Source: an uncultured Eggerthellaceae bacterium (GTDB taxonomy: Bacteria > Actinomycetota > Coriobacteriia > Coriobacteriales > Eggerthellaceae). Taken from it: DNA of 64,000 nucleotides. Each line of letters opens with the position of its first letter. Positions within the stretch are counted from its first letter, which is position 1. The notes below the pieces were generated by a model. It was not told where the DNA came from and did no database searches. It saw only the letters and a program-made list of their open reading frames with translations. This document shows, piece by piece, positions 1-9,641 of the stretch. The stretch is taken from positions 62,001 through 126,000 of the forward strand of contig CAJTVP010000002.1 in the NCBI GenBank assembly GCA_910580205.1, in the 5' to 3' direction. Both the position numbers and the translations under genes were made by a program.

Positions 1-1494
1 CTCATGCTCGGCCGCCATTTCGTGCAGGCCGCTTCCTACGATGCCGCTTTCGAAGCCGTGGGCCACGGCACTGGCTTCTGGCACAACGTGGTGCTCATCT
101 TCTCGCTCGTGTTCATCAACACGTTCTGCCTGTTCTCCGGAGCTACGGGCGTGGCGTTCATCATCGACGATGCGCACCGCGAAGGCTGCGACGCGGGCCA
201 GTCCACCGGGGGCGCCATCCTGTCTCAGATCGGGTATTTCGCGGCGGTGTTCGTCATCTCCGTGATCGGTTTCTTGACCATGATGATCTCCGGCCACATG
301 AACACCGTGTTCCTGATCGGCGGCCTGCTGCTGGCCCTCGTGCTGGTGATCCTCTCCAGCTTGTTCTTCGTGGGACATCTCCGTCCGCGCGTTCTCTACC
401 GGGTGTTCCTGGTGTTGGAGCGCCTCATCAACAAGGCGCTCGGCCTCATCAAGAAGCACCTCAAGGCGGGGTGGGGCCGGTCCATGGCTTATTCGTTCAT
501 CCAAACGTCGAACCTGCTGGCGAAGAACCCGAAGGGCACCGTCATCACCGTGGCTTATGCATCCTTCTCCGCCATCTTGAACATGGCGTGTTTGGTGGCC
601 ATCGGCTATGCGTTCGGCTTCGAGCACGTGGAGGCGCTGGTGGCCGCCTTCGCCGTGGGCGCCATCTCCGTCATCCTGAGCCCCACGCCGCAAGGGGTGG
701 GCGTGGTGGAAGCCATGATCACCGCCATCCTGACCGCCTACGGATGCGGCGTTGCCACAGCGGCCGCCATCGCGCTGGTGTACCGGGGCGTGATGTTCTG
801 GATCCCGTTCTGCATCGGCGCGGTCATGCTCTCGCAAGCGGGGTTCTTCAAGTCCAAGAAATCCGCCACGGAGATGCAGAAGCACAAGGACATCGCGTGG
901 GTGTCTGGCACGTTGGTGCTGCTGATCGGGATCGCGAACATCGTCATGGTGTTCTTCCCAGACGCGCTCACGCCCTACACCATGCTCACCTCCTGGATCG
1001 ACATGAGCTCGCTGGTGGTGGGGATCCCGCTGATCCTGAGTTCGCTTTTGCTCATGGTGCTGGCGGTGGGCCTCATCCTGCGCTTTCGCACGGCTTGGGC
1101 GTTGGCCATCTCCGCCCTCATGTTGATCGGCGGCTGCGAGTTCTTGTTCCAGGGCACTTGGCAGGTGGGCATCGCGGCCATCCTCTTGGTCGTCTGGCTC
1201 TTCATCCAGCGCGCGGCCTTTGACCGTCCGTTCTCACGCGAAGCCTTGCAGGCGGACTGGGAGGCGTTCCAACGCAAGCGGCGGCGCAAACGGGCGAAGG
1301 AGCAGGCTGGTGAACCGGCGAAAGCGGCGAAGGTGGCGGCGGCGGAAGAGGCCGCATCCATGGGGCCGGAGGACGCCGCAGCACCGGCAGAGGACGCTGT
1401 CGAAGACGATTCCTGGGAAGAGCAGGCCGAACGCGGGCGGCAGATCGGCCAAGAGGCCATCAGCCATTTGGATCAGCCGGACCCGGCGGAATAG
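1..1494 (+). CDS. LPG-synthase-type flippase-domain membrane protein (5' end cut by window)
   Basis: The frame is open to the left window edge, so the true start is probably outside; the first ATG inside is at 4. It is an integral membrane protein with many hydrophobic segments. The segment ILSPTPQGVGVVEAMIT (about residues 220-236 from the first ATG) matches the conserved core of the YbhN/UPF0104 and MprF-type flippase family, which handles lysyl-phosphatidylglycerol and related lipids. The last 80 residues are cytoplasmic-looking and highly charged (RKRRRKRAKE, then Ala/Glu-rich). No MprF synthetase domain is visible in this part. The lipid substrate cannot be told from sequence. Confidence 0.75.
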   Translation, partial: LMLGRHFVQAASYDAAFEAVGHGTGFWHNVVLIFSLVFINTFCLFSGATGVAFIIDDAHREGCDAGQSTGGAILSQIGYFAAVFVISVIGFLTMMISGHMNTVFLIGGLLLALVLVILSSLFFVGHLRPRVLYRVFLVLERLINKALGLIKKHLKAGWGRSMAYSFIQTSNLLAKNPKGTVITVAYASFSAILNMACLVAIGYAFGFEHVEALVAAFAVGAISVILSPTPQGVGVVEAMITAILTAYGCGVATAAAIALVYRGVMFWIPFCIGAVMLSQAGFFKSKKSATEMQKHKDIAWVSGTLVLLIGIANIVMVFFPDALTPYTMLTSWIDMSSLVVGIPLILSSLLLMVLAVGLILRFRTAWALAISALMLIGGCEFLFQGTWQVGIAAILLVVWLFIQRAAFDRPFSREALQADWEAFQRKRRRKRAKEQAGEPAKAAKVAAAEEAASMGPEDAAAPAEDAVEDDSWEEQAERGRQIGQEAISHLDQPDPAE

Positions 1495-1592
1495 GCATCC
1501 AGCGCAGAATCATCAGTTGGGTGGCAATCTTGGCCCTGCGGTCGGATGCGCCTTGGCGGGTGTCTACCATGGTCCTCGAAAGGAGGACCTTC

Positions 1593-2924
1593 ATGGCTCG
1601 CAGACTCCCGCAACCCGCGAAGGTGGATGCCCACGGCAATCCTGTGTCCGGTGGCCTGCGCTCCATCGTGGTCGGATTCGCCTTGTTCGCCATGTTCTTC
1701 GGCGCGGGCAACCTCATCTTCCCGCCCACCCTCGGCCAAGACAGCGGAACGCTTTGGTTCTGGGGCTTTTTGGGATTCCTCCTCATGGATGCCGTTCTGG
1801 CGTGCGTCGGCATCTTCGCGGTGAGCGTGCACGGCGGTCCCCGCGAAGCGTTCCGCCAGGCGCTCGGCCAGCGGGGGAGCGTCATCTTGAACACGGCGGC
1901 GGTGCTGTGCCTGTGCGTGCTGTTCGCCATGCCGCGCACAGCGGCCACCACCTATGAGCTGTCCGTGGCGCCCTATGCGGGAGAGGCGGCTGGGTGGCTG
2001 TTGATCCCCTTTTCCGTGGTGTTCTTCGCCGTGGTCTACCTTCTGGCATGCCGACAATCCCGCGTGGTGGACATCATCGGCAAGTTCTTCACGCCCACCC
2101 TCGTGGTGGGCATCTGCATCCTGATCGTGGTGGGCATCGTCCATCCGCTCGGAGGGCTGCAGCCGCCCCGCACGCCCACCGTCTTCCAAGAGGGCATCCG
2201 AGCGGGCTATCAATCCATGGATGTGCTGGGCGTGTCCGCATTCGCGCTCATCATCCTTGATTCCACATTGGTGAAGAGCACGGCAGAAGGCGCGCCGCGC
2301 CGTCAGCTGCTCGCCCGCGCCAGCTTGGTGGCCATCATCCTTCTGGGGATCATCTATGGTGGCTTGACGTATCTGGGGGCCACGTCTGTGGGTTTGGGCA
2401 CGGAGATGACCCAGGCGGACCTGTTGATGGATGTGGTCTACGCTCTTTTGGGAGATGCTGGCGTGGTGCTGTTGAGCGTGATCGTGTTGTTGGCGTGCCT
2501 CACCACCGCCGTGGCGCTCGTGAGCTCTGCAGCGGACTTTTTCAGCACGTTGGCGAATGGGCGCATCTCCTATCGGGCGTTCTTGGTGGCTGATTGCATC
2601 ATCGGCGCGCTCATCTGCGATATGGGCCTGGACGCCATCATCCAGATATCCGATCCGGTGCTGGGCGTGGTCTACCCGCCATTCATCACCGTGGTCATCT
2701 TGCTGCTGTTCCGCCGCAAGCTTCGCGTGCGCGCGGTCTACCAAGGCGCGGCCATGGGCGCGTTCGTGGGAGGCTTGCTGATGGAGCTGGCGAACGCGGG
2801 CATCCTTTCTTGGGATGCGTCTTGGCTGCCGTTGGCGTCCATGGGATTCGGTTGGTTCCTTTTCGCGGTGGCGGGAGCGGTCGTGGGCGTCATCGTCTGG
2901 TTCGCAGGCGGCAAGCGCGCTTGA
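1593..2924 (+). CDS. brnQ: Branched-chain amino acid:cation symporter BrnQ
   Basis: Predicted inner-membrane symporter importing Leu/Ile/Val (LIVCS family), 443 aa. The signature FFGAGNLIFPP starts near residue 35 and about 12 hydrophobic segments follow, the expected length for BrnQ. I chose ATG 1593 because AGGAGG lies at 1581-1586, six bases upstream; the frame extends further upstream to 1521 but without a ribosome binding site. A TACCAT hexamer at 1565-1570 may be the -10 element. The stop overlaps a possible ATG of truA (TGATG). Confidence 0.9.
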   Translation: MARRLPQPAKVDAHGNPVSGGLRSIVVGFALFAMFFGAGNLIFPPTLGQDSGTLWFWGFLGFLLMDAVLACVGIFAVSVHGGPREAFRQALGQRGSVILNTAAVLCLCVLFAMPRTAATTYELSVAPYAGEAAGWLLIPFSVVFFAVVYLLACRQSRVVDIIGKFFTPTLVVGICILIVVGIVHPLGGLQPPRTPTVFQEGIRAGYQSMDVLGVSAFALIILDSTLVKSTAEGAPRRQLLARASLVAIILLGIIYGGLTYLGATSVGLGTEMTQADLLMDVVYALLGDAGVVLLSVIVLLACLTTAVALVSSAADFFSTLANGRISYRAFLVADCIIGALICDMGLDAIIQISDPVLGVVYPPFITVVILLLFRRKLRVRAVYQGAAMGAFVGGLLMELANAGILSWDASWLPLASMGFGWFLFAVAGAVVGVIVWFAGGKRA

Positions 2925-2962
2925 TGCGTGTTGGGCGGATGCAGCGTGATAGACTGCCGTCC

Positions 2963-3736
2963 ATGGAAGATGAAGCGCAGACATATTCGCTCGTGGTGGC
3001 CTATGATGGCGCGCCGTTCTTCGGATTCGCCCGCCAGCCGGGCCAGCTCACCGTGCAGGGAGAGCTGGAACACGCGCTTTCCACGTTGCTCCGACGACCG
3101 GTGGAAGTGGTGTGCGCCGGCCGGACGGATGCCGGGGTGCATGCGCGCGGTCAAGTGGTCAGCTTTGATGCCGGGATGGAAGAGTGGGCTGGACGTTCGC
3201 TTGATTCGACGCTGCGCTCGCTGAACGCGCTCACCCACGATGGCATCTCCGTTCGCCGGTTGGACCAGCGGGAGAAGGGCTTTTCCGCGCGATTCGACGC
3301 GAAGGCCCGTGAGTACCGGTACTTCATCTGCAACCAGCCGTGGGCGCCGGTGTTCGCCGAGGCGTTCTCCTGGCATGTGAAAAAGCCGCTTGACGCTGAG
3401 GCCATGAGAGCGGCGGCGGACCATCTGATCGGGGAGCACGATTTCAAGAGCTTTTGTCTGGCGGCGTCCGCTGAAGGGCGGCGGACGATGCGGCGCGTGG
3501 ATGCCATCACCGTCACGCCATGCGAGGCGTTCGGGGAGGAGCTCCTCTGCGTCACGGTGGTGGGCAACGCGTTTTTGCATTCCATGGTGCGTGCCATCGT
3601 GGGGACGCTGGTTTGCGTGGGACGGGGCTTGCGCGGGCCGGAGTGGACGCGTGAGGTGCTGGCTGCTCGCGCACGGACGGCCGCTGGGGAGAATGCGCCG
3701 GCGAAGGGTTTGGTGCTCTGGAACGTGGTCTACTGA
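2963..3736 (+). CDS. truA: tRNA pseudouridine(38-40) synthase TruA
   Basis: Makes pseudouridine at positions 38-40 of the tRNA anticodon arm. 257 aa, close to the family's usual 250-270. The catalytic motif GRTDAGVHA contains the nucleophile Asp56, and the C-terminal half has the TruA dimer-fold motifs (REYRY, VGNAFLHSMVRAIVG). The start is uncertain: ATG 2963 begins just before the conserved YSLVVAYDG strand and lies seven bases after a TAGACT hexamer, which would make a leaderless message. ATG 2924 overlaps the brnQ stop and is in frame, but has a weak ribosome binding site. Confidence 0.92.
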   Translation: MEDEAQTYSLVVAYDGAPFFGFARQPGQLTVQGELEHALSTLLRRPVEVVCAGRTDAGVHARGQVVSFDAGMEEWAGRSLDSTLRSLNALTHDGISVRRLDQREKGFSARFDAKAREYRYFICNQPWAPVFAEAFSWHVKKPLDAEAMRAAADHLIGEHDFKSFCLAASAEGRRTMRRVDAITVTPCEAFGEELLCVTVVGNAFLHSMVRAIVGTLVCVGRGLRGPEWTREVLAARARTAAGENAPAKGLVLWNVVY

Positions 3737-3832
3737 TCCGGAGCGCTTCAAGGCTCTTTCATCTCTCTGAAACATTCCAGGCCTACCATCAGGCCAGAAC
3801 ATCCGCGTGGGCAGTTCAGGGAGTGAGGGGCT

Positions 3833-5197
3833 ATGCACGAAGAGTGCGGCGTGTTCGGAGCGTGGGCACCGGGGTTGGACGTGGCGCGCATGACCTGCTT
3901 CGGTCTGCAAGCGCTTCAACACCGCGGTCAGGAGAGCGCGGGGATCGCTGTGGGCGACGGTCGGACCGTTCGCGTGGAGAAAGGCCTTGGCCTGGTCACG
4001 CAAGTTTTCAATGAAACGGCGCTCTCGACCCTTGGAGGCCGCGCCGCCGTCGGCCATGTCCGCTACTCCACGAGCGATGGCGCCGACCCATGGGAATCCG
4101 CGCAGCCGCATCTGGCTTGCATGGATGAGATCCCTTTCGCGTTGGCTCACAACGGCACGCTCACGAACACGGCTTCGCTGCGGGCGGATCTGGATGAGCA
4201 GGGCGTCTCTTTGCGCGCGGGCACCGACTCTGAGATCGCCGCTCACTTGATCGCGCAGGTGACGCGCCAGACCCATCATCTGCGCGAAGGCATCGCCCAT
4301 GCCATGACGCTCCTCAAAGGCGCCTACGCCATGGTCGCCGTCACGCCGGAGTCCCTCTACGCGTTCCGCGACCCCTATGGCATCCGCCCGCTCTGCTTGG
4401 GTGAATTGCCCGATGGAGCGGGTTGGGTGGTGTCTTCTGAGACGTGCGGCCTTGACATCGTGGGGGCGCGTCCAGTGCGTGAAGTGGCTCCGGGGGAGAT
4501 CATCCGCATCAATGAAGAAGGCGTCGTCGCCTCTTTCGGACCACCCGCGGCGCAGCGCGCATCCTGCATCTTCGAATACGTCTACTTCGCCCGTCCGGAT
4601 TCCGTGATCGACGGTCAGAACGTCTACGCCGCGCGCCGCTCATGCGGCATCTCGCTCGCCCAGGAAGCGCCCGTGGAGGCGGATCTGGTCCTGGGCGTGC
4701 CAGACTCCGGCGTGCCCGCTGCGCTCGGCTTCGCAAAAGAGAGCGGCATCCCGTATGCGGATGGCATCGTGAAGAACCGCTACGTGGGCCGCACGTTCAT
4801 ACAACCCACCCAGCAGATGCGCCAGCTGGGCATCCGTCTCAAGCTGAATCCGCTGCCTGACGTCATCGCAGGCAAGCGGCTGGTCGTGATCGATGATTCG
4901 GTCGTGCGCGGCAACACCTCGAAGAAGCTGGTGTCCATGCTCAGAGAAGCGGGCGCTGCTGAAGTGCATCTGCGCATCACCAGCCCGCAGATCCTCTGGC
5001 CGTGCTTCTACGGCATCGACACGGACACGCGTGAGCAGCTGATCGCGGCGAACATGACGCTGGAGGAGATGCGCGCGTGGATGGGCGCGGATTCGCTGGC
5101 GTTCCTCTCGTTGGACGGCCTGAGAGAAGCGGTGTCCGGGGCGGCTCATCTGGGTTTCTGCGAAGCGTGCTTCACCGGGGAATATCCCGCCGCCTGA
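3833..5197 (+). CDS. purF: Amidophosphoribosyltransferase PurF
   Basis: First committed step of purine synthesis: PRPP plus glutamine gives phosphoribosylamine. The N-terminal glutaminase nucleophile is Cys5 in MHEECGVFG, so MHEE is probably removed as a four-residue propeptide. The C-terminal half has the PRPP loop LVVIDDSVVRGNTSKK. Cysteines in SCIFEYVYFARPDS, WPCFYGID and FCEACFTG correspond to the four 4Fe-4S ligands of the Bacillus subtilis type enzyme, fitting an oxygen-sensitive anaerobe. First gene of the purF-M-N-xdhC-like-H operon. GGGAGTGAGGGG precedes the start. Confidence 0.96.
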   Translation: MHEECGVFGAWAPGLDVARMTCFGLQALQHRGQESAGIAVGDGRTVRVEKGLGLVTQVFNETALSTLGGRAAVGHVRYSTSDGADPWESAQPHLACMDEIPFALAHNGTLTNTASLRADLDEQGVSLRAGTDSEIAAHLIAQVTRQTHHLREGIAHAMTLLKGAYAMVAVTPESLYAFRDPYGIRPLCLGELPDGAGWVVSSETCGLDIVGARPVREVAPGEIIRINEEGVVASFGPPAAQRASCIFEYVYFARPDSVIDGQNVYAARRSCGISLAQEAPVEADLVLGVPDSGVPAALGFAKESGIPYADGIVKNRYVGRTFIQPTQQMRQLGIRLKLNPLPDVIAGKRLVVIDDSVVRGNTSKKLVSMLREAGAAEVHLRITSPQILWPCFYGIDTDTREQLIAANMTLEEMRAWMGADSLAFLSLDGLREAVSGAAHLGFCEACFTGEYPAA

Positions 5198-5255
5198 CCA
5201 GCCCCTTTGGTTACAATGGGCAGAGCGATTTTCCACCTTGAGCAAGGAGCGCCCC

Positions 5256-6305
5256 ATGGCCGAAGAGATCACCTATGCAAGCGCTGGCGTTGACACGGCG
5301 GAGGGCGCGCGGGCGGTGGATGCCATCAAGCCGTTGGTCCGCCAAACCTACCGTCCAGAGGTGATCGGGGACATCGGCGGGTTCGGCGGGCTGTTCAGCA
5401 TCGCAGCGGCGAAGGATATGGAAGACCCCATCCTGGTCAGCGGCACGGACGGCGTGGGCACGAAGCTGAAGCTGGCCCAGGCGGCGGGCGTGCATACCAC
5501 GGTCGGGATCGATCTGGTGGCCATGTGCGCGAACGACATCCTGGCCACGGGCGCGGAACCGCTGCTGTTCCTGGATTACATGGCCATCGGCAAGCTCACC
5601 TCTGAGGCGGCTTCCGCCATCGTCGAAGGGGTGGCGGAGGGTTGCAAGCTGGCAGGATGCGCGCTCATCGGCGGCGAGATGGCGGAGCACCCCGGCGTCA
5701 TGGATCCGGATGACTACGATCTGTCCGGCTTCTGCGTGGGGCTGGTGGACCGCTCCCGCATGCTGGCGTCCGATCACGTTCGCGAAGGGGACGTGCTCAT
5801 CGGCTTGCCGTCCAGCGGCATCCATTCCAACGGCTATTCCCTCGTGCGCAAGGTGGCCTTTGAAGGTAAAGACTTGGCCGAGCTGACGGAGCCGCGCTCC
5901 TGGCTTGATGGTGCGTCGCTTCTGGAAGCGCTCTTGCAGCCCACGCGCATCTACGTGCGCCCTGTGCTGGACATCCTGCGCACGCTGCCGGGCGCGGTGC
6001 ATGCCTTGGCCCACATCACCGGCGGCGGCATCACGGAGAACTTGAACCGAGCGCTTCCTGGCACCTTGGACGCCCAAGTGAACCTGGGCTCCTGGCCGGA
6101 GCTGCCCATCATTCGCTTCATCTGCGATGCGGCGAACCTGTCCCAGGAAGAGGCGCTCAAGACGTTCAACATGGGCCTGGGCATGGTGCTCTTGGTGGCG
6201 GCGGACCAGGCGGATGCCGTCATGGAGCGCCTGAAGGCCACCGACGAAGACGCCTACGTGGTGGGCGAGGTCATCTCTGGCACGGGCCAGGTGGTGTACC
6301 GATGA
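5256..6305 (+). CDS. purM: Phosphoribosylformylglycinamidine cyclo-ligase PurM
   Basis: AIR synthetase, cyclising FGAM with ATP to aminoimidazole ribotide. 349 aa, a typical length. The family motifs DGVGTKLKLA, LDYMAIGKL, ALIGGEMAEHPG and HITGGGITENL are present. I chose ATG 5256, preceded by AAGGAGC at 5244-5250; a TTG in frame at 5238 would read through this site. It overlaps purN by ATGA. A TTACAAT sequence near 5211 could be a weak internal promoter. Confidence 0.96.
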   Translation: MAEEITYASAGVDTAEGARAVDAIKPLVRQTYRPEVIGDIGGFGGLFSIAAAKDMEDPILVSGTDGVGTKLKLAQAAGVHTTVGIDLVAMCANDILATGAEPLLFLDYMAIGKLTSEAASAIVEGVAEGCKLAGCALIGGEMAEHPGVMDPDDYDLSGFCVGLVDRSRMLASDHVREGDVLIGLPSSGIHSNGYSLVRKVAFEGKDLAELTEPRSWLDGASLLEALLQPTRIYVRPVLDILRTLPGAVHALAHITGGGITENLNRALPGTLDAQVNLGSWPELPIIRFICDAANLSQEEALKTFNMGLGMVLLVAADQADAVMERLKATDEDAYVVGEVISGTGQVVYR

Positions 6306-6928
6306 GCCCCGTCCCGGAGCGCACGCTCAAGATAGGCGTGCTGCTCTCCGGCAGCGGCACGAACTTCCAAGCCATCTTGGATGCTGCGGAGCGGAAAGGC
6401 TTGCCGGTGGAGGTGGTGCACGTCATCTCGTCCCGACCTGACGCGTTCGGCATCACGCGGGCTGAGCGGGCTGGCATCTCCGTCACGGCTCTGAATCGCG
6501 CCGCCTATGAAGACCCGTGCGCGGCGGATGCGCTCATCGTGGATGAGATGCAGGCTGCGGGCGCGGAGTATCTGGTCATGGCCGGGTACATGCGCAAGCT
6601 CACCTCCGTCGTGCTGGATGCGTATCCCGACCATGTGCTCAATCTGCATCCGGCGCTCCTGCCCTCCTTCAAGGGGGCGCATGCCATCCAGGACGCGTGG
6701 GATGCCGGCGTGAAGATGACGGGTGTGACCGTGCATTTCGCCAATGAAGACTACGACAAAGGGCCCATCATCGCGCAGCGGGCGGTCCCGGTGCTGGAAA
6801 CGGACACCATCGACAGCTTGGAAGCGCGCATCCATAGCACGGAGCACGAGCTCTATCCGGAAGTGCTGCGGCTCTTCGCGGAGGGCCGCGTGACTATCAC
6901 CAACGAAAGGAAGGTTTCCATCGCATGA
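6302..6928 (+). CDS. purN: Phosphoribosylglycinamide formyltransferase PurN
   Basis: GAR transformylase using 10-formyl-tetrahydrofolate. 208 aa. LLSGSGTNFQA near the N-terminus binds substrate phosphate. NLHPALLPSFKG carries the catalytic Asn/His pair, and the Asp of the family's catalytic set lies in HFANEDYDKGPII. The start overlaps the purM stop by four bases, and the stop overlaps the next start by four bases, so translation is coupled on both sides. Confidence 0.95.
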   Translation: MSPVPERTLKIGVLLSGSGTNFQAILDAAERKGLPVEVVHVISSRPDAFGITRAERAGISVTALNRAAYEDPCAADALIVDEMQAAGAEYLVMAGYMRKLTSVVLDAYPDHVLNLHPALLPSFKGAHAIQDAWDAGVKMTGVTVHFANEDYDKGPIIAQRAVPVLETDTIDSLEARIHSTEHELYPEVLRLFAEGRVTITNERKVSIA

Positions 6929-7914
6929 GAAGAGAGGTTCTTGAATCGGCCATCGAAGCGTTGGAGGCGGGCAGGACGCCGCGCCTTGCCGTGGAGGATG
7001 TGCCAGCTTTCAGCGAAGAGGCCACGGCGGGCAATGAGCATCTGGGCCCGGAGGCGTTGGAGCGCCTGTGCGCTGGGCTGACCGCGGAGGACATCCCTGT
7101 GCTCAAGCGGGCGCTTCAGGCCATGGACGAGGGGGATCTGGCATGGCTCGGATTCAAGGTGGTCTATGATCCGACGGCGGCTCAGGAGAACACGGACAAC
7201 GAAGTCACCAAGAAGTACGGGGATGCGGGTTCCGCCAATGGGGATTCGTTCATCTTCTTCTGCAATGATGCCAAAGAGATCGTCTCCGCCCACGAATACA
7301 GTCCCCGTGACGCCTTCCAGATGAAGGATGTGACGCGCGGCCCATCCATGCACAACCAGCAGTTCGATGGCCTCACCTGGGCCAGCGCGCCTCTGTTCGG
7401 ACAGGTGCGCGTGTGGCTGCTGGGCGCATCGGATGTGGCGGTGGAGCTGGCTAAGCTGGCGGCCCATGTGGGCTTCGAGGTCAAGGTGGCGGACTACGAC
7501 CCAGCCTACCTCAACGAGGAGCGCTTCCCAGAGGTGGAACGCCTGATGCTGCATGGCGGGGACTTCCATGAGCTTGCGAACGTGCAAGCCTCTCCTGAAG
7601 ATTACGTCTGCGTGCTCACGCGCGGGCATATGTTCGATCCGGAGAGCTGCGTCTGGGCCCTTGAGAACGATGTGGCCTATGTGGGCATGATGGGGTGCGC
7701 TGGCAAGAACGACACCGTGCACGAGCTGGTGCTGAACGCTGGCGTCTCGGAGGAGGATTGGGAGCGCGTGAAGCGCCCGATCGGCCTCAAGTTCGGCGCG
7801 AAAACGCCGGCGGAGCTGGCCATCGCCATCGTGGCGGAGCTGATCGACGTCCGATACAAGCAACGGTACAGCGCAGAAGCGCGCGAAAAACATGAACGCT
7901 CGTTGGGAAGGTAG
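6925..7914 (+). CDS. XdhC/CoxI-family Rossmann protein inside the purine operon
   Basis: 329 aa. The C-terminal half matches the XdhC Rossmann domain: RVWLLGASDVAVELAKLA as the nucleotide loop, YVCVLTRGHMFDPE, VGMMGCAGKN, and the closing GLKFGAKTPAELAIAIVAELI, which equals the usual GLDIGA-TPEEIA-SI-AEI. Known family members help insert or sulfurate the molybdenum cofactor of xanthine dehydrogenase-type enzymes. The N-terminal 150 residues are acidic and less typical. It is coupled by ATGA to purN and ends six bases before purH, so it is co-expressed with IMP synthesis. No molybdenum hydroxylase is in the window. Function here is inferred only. Confidence 0.75.
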   Translation: MRREVLESAIEALEAGRTPRLAVEDVPAFSEEATAGNEHLGPEALERLCAGLTAEDIPVLKRALQAMDEGDLAWLGFKVVYDPTAAQENTDNEVTKKYGDAGSANGDSFIFFCNDAKEIVSAHEYSPRDAFQMKDVTRGPSMHNQQFDGLTWASAPLFGQVRVWLLGASDVAVELAKLAAHVGFEVKVADYDPAYLNEERFPEVERLMLHGGDFHELANVQASPEDYVCVLTRGHMFDPESCVWALENDVAYVGMMGCAGKNDTVHELVLNAGVSEEDWERVKRPIGLKFGAKTPAELAIAIVAELIDVRYKQRYSAEAREKHERSLGR

Positions 7915-7920
7915 GGTCAA

Positions 7921-9519
7921 ATGGCAGAGCAGATGATGAATCCTCAGATCAAGCGCGTGCTCATGTCGGTCACGGATAAGACCGGCATCGTGGATTTCGC
8001 ACGGGCGCTGACGGACGAGTTCGGGTGCCAGATCATCTCCACGGGCGGCACGGCGCGCGCCATCGCGGATGCGGGCATCCCGGTCACGCCCATCGACGAG
8101 GTCACGCAGTTCCCGGAGATGATGGATGGCCGCGTGAAGACGCTGCACCCGCGCGTGCACGGCGGCTTGCTGGCGAAGCGGGACGACGCGGAGCACATGC
8201 GCCAAGCGGACGATCATGGCATCTCCATGATCGACATGGTGGTCGTGAACCTCTACGCGTTCCAGAAGACGGTCCAATCCGGCGCATCCTTCGCGGACTG
8301 CATCGAGAACATAGACATCGGCGGCCCGTCCATGCTGCGTTCCGCGGCGAAGAATTTCGCCAGCGTCACGGTGGTCACGCGCCCGGAAGCCTACGGGGAT
8401 ATCCTGGAAGAGATGCGCTCCCTTGACGGCCGCACGTCCTTCGAAACGCGTCAGCAGCTGGCGTTGGAGGTGTTCACCACCACGGCGGCCTACGACGGCG
8501 CCATCTCCCGCTGGATGGGCGAGCAGCTTGCCGCGGACGGAGCGGATGCAGGCGCAGGGGAGTTCCCGGAAGCGGTGGAGCTGGGCCTTCAGAAGAAGCA
8601 GGCTCTTCGCTATGGCGAGAACCCCCATCAGGATGCGGCGTTCTACACGCTGGATGGGTATCCGAACGCGGATCACACGCTGGCCCATGCGCTGCAGCTC
8701 CAAGGCAAAGAGCTTTCCTACAACAATTACTTGGATTTGGATGCGGCCTGGGCCGCCGTTCGCGAATACGAGGATCCGGCCTGCGTGATCGTGAAGCACC
8801 TCACGCCGTGCGGCGTGTGCGTGGATGAGGATGTGACCGCGGCTTACAAGCGCGCTCATGAGTGCGATCCGGTATCCGCCTACGGTGGCGTGATGGCGTT
8901 CAACCGTCCGGTCACAGGGGAGACGGTGGCGGCCATCTTCGAGAACAAGCAGTTCGTGGAGGCCATCGTGGCGCCGGAGTTCTCCGGGGATGCGTGCGAG
9001 ATGTACGCCACCAAGCCGAACTGCCGTCTGCTCTCCACCGGTGGCGTGAATGAGCCGGGACAGGCTGTGGAGTATCGCAGCGTGGAGGGCGGCCTCCTGG
9101 CGCAGATCTCCGACGCGGTGGCGGAAGACCCTGAGACGTTCACGGTGGCGGGCAAGGTGCAGCCGACCGCCCAGCAGATGCAGGAGCTCATCTTCGCGTG
9201 GCGCGCAGTGAAATCCGTGAAGTCCAATGCCATCCTGATCGCGAAGGATGACTGCTCGGTGGGCGCAGGCGGCGGCCAGCCGAACCGCGTGAACTCCGCG
9301 CGCATCGCTGTGGAGCAGGCGGGGGACAAGGCGAAGGGCGCAGTGGCGGCCAGCGACGCGTTCTTCCCGTTCCGCGATGGATTCGACGTGCTTGCGGACG
9401 CGGGCGTGGTGGCCGTGATCGAGCCGGGCGGCTCCATCCGCGACGAAGAGGTCATTCAAGCGGCTGACGAGAAGGGCGTCGCGCTCGTCTTCACGGGACA
9501 CAGGCATTTCAGACACTAA
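7921..9519 (+). CDS. purH: Bifunctional AICAR transformylase/IMP cyclohydrolase PurH
   Basis: Last two steps to IMP. 532 aa. The N-terminal IMP cyclohydrolase (MGS-like) domain shows SVTDKTGI, STGGTARAI and DGRVKTLHPRVHGG. The C-terminal AICAR transformylase domain shows LRYGENPHQDAA, the catalytic KHLTPCG (Lys-His), KSNAILIAKD and the C-terminal FTGHRHFRH. Last gene of the purine operon. It is followed at 9522-9542 by a GC-rich hairpin. Confidence 0.96.
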   Translation: MAEQMMNPQIKRVLMSVTDKTGIVDFARALTDEFGCQIISTGGTARAIADAGIPVTPIDEVTQFPEMMDGRVKTLHPRVHGGLLAKRDDAEHMRQADDHGISMIDMVVVNLYAFQKTVQSGASFADCIENIDIGGPSMLRSAAKNFASVTVVTRPEAYGDILEEMRSLDGRTSFETRQQLALEVFTTTAAYDGAISRWMGEQLAADGADAGAGEFPEAVELGLQKKQALRYGENPHQDAAFYTLDGYPNADHTLAHALQLQGKELSYNNYLDLDAAWAAVREYEDPACVIVKHLTPCGVCVDEDVTAAYKRAHECDPVSAYGGVMAFNRPVTGETVAAIFENKQFVEAIVAPEFSGDACEMYATKPNCRLLSTGGVNEPGQAVEYRSVEGGLLAQISDAVAEDPETFTVAGKVQPTAQQMQELIFAWRAVKSVKSNAILIAKDDCSVGAGGGQPNRVNSARIAVEQAGDKAKGAVAASDAFFPFRDGFDVLADAGVVAVIEPGGSIRDEEVIQAADEKGVALVFTGHRHFRH

Positions 9520-9521
9520 CT

Positions 9522-9542
9522 GGCGGCGCATCCGCGCCGCTA
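9522..9542 (+). terminator. GC-rich hairpin after purH
   Basis: GCGGCGC-ATCC-GCGCCGC stem-loop directly behind the purH stop. There is no U-run after it (TAAAAATG), so it may stabilise the 3' end or act as a weak terminator rather than a canonical intrinsic one. Confidence 0.4.
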
Positions 9543-9641
9543 AAAATGCGCGCCGGGCTGCGCAACCACTGTTCTTCCCAGCGGCTTCCGTGCTCTGCTG
9601 GTGTACCATGGCACAAATCATTTTCGGATTAAGGAGCACAG

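Noticed and set aside
1495..1592. T-box-like GGGTGGCA upstream of brnQ
   Set aside because: The leader is under 100 bases, without the T-box core or a terminator/antiterminator pair.
1473..2984. 500-codon minus-strand frame opposite brnQ
   Set aside because: BrnQ and its ribosome binding site are clear on the plus strand; the antisense product is low-complexity.
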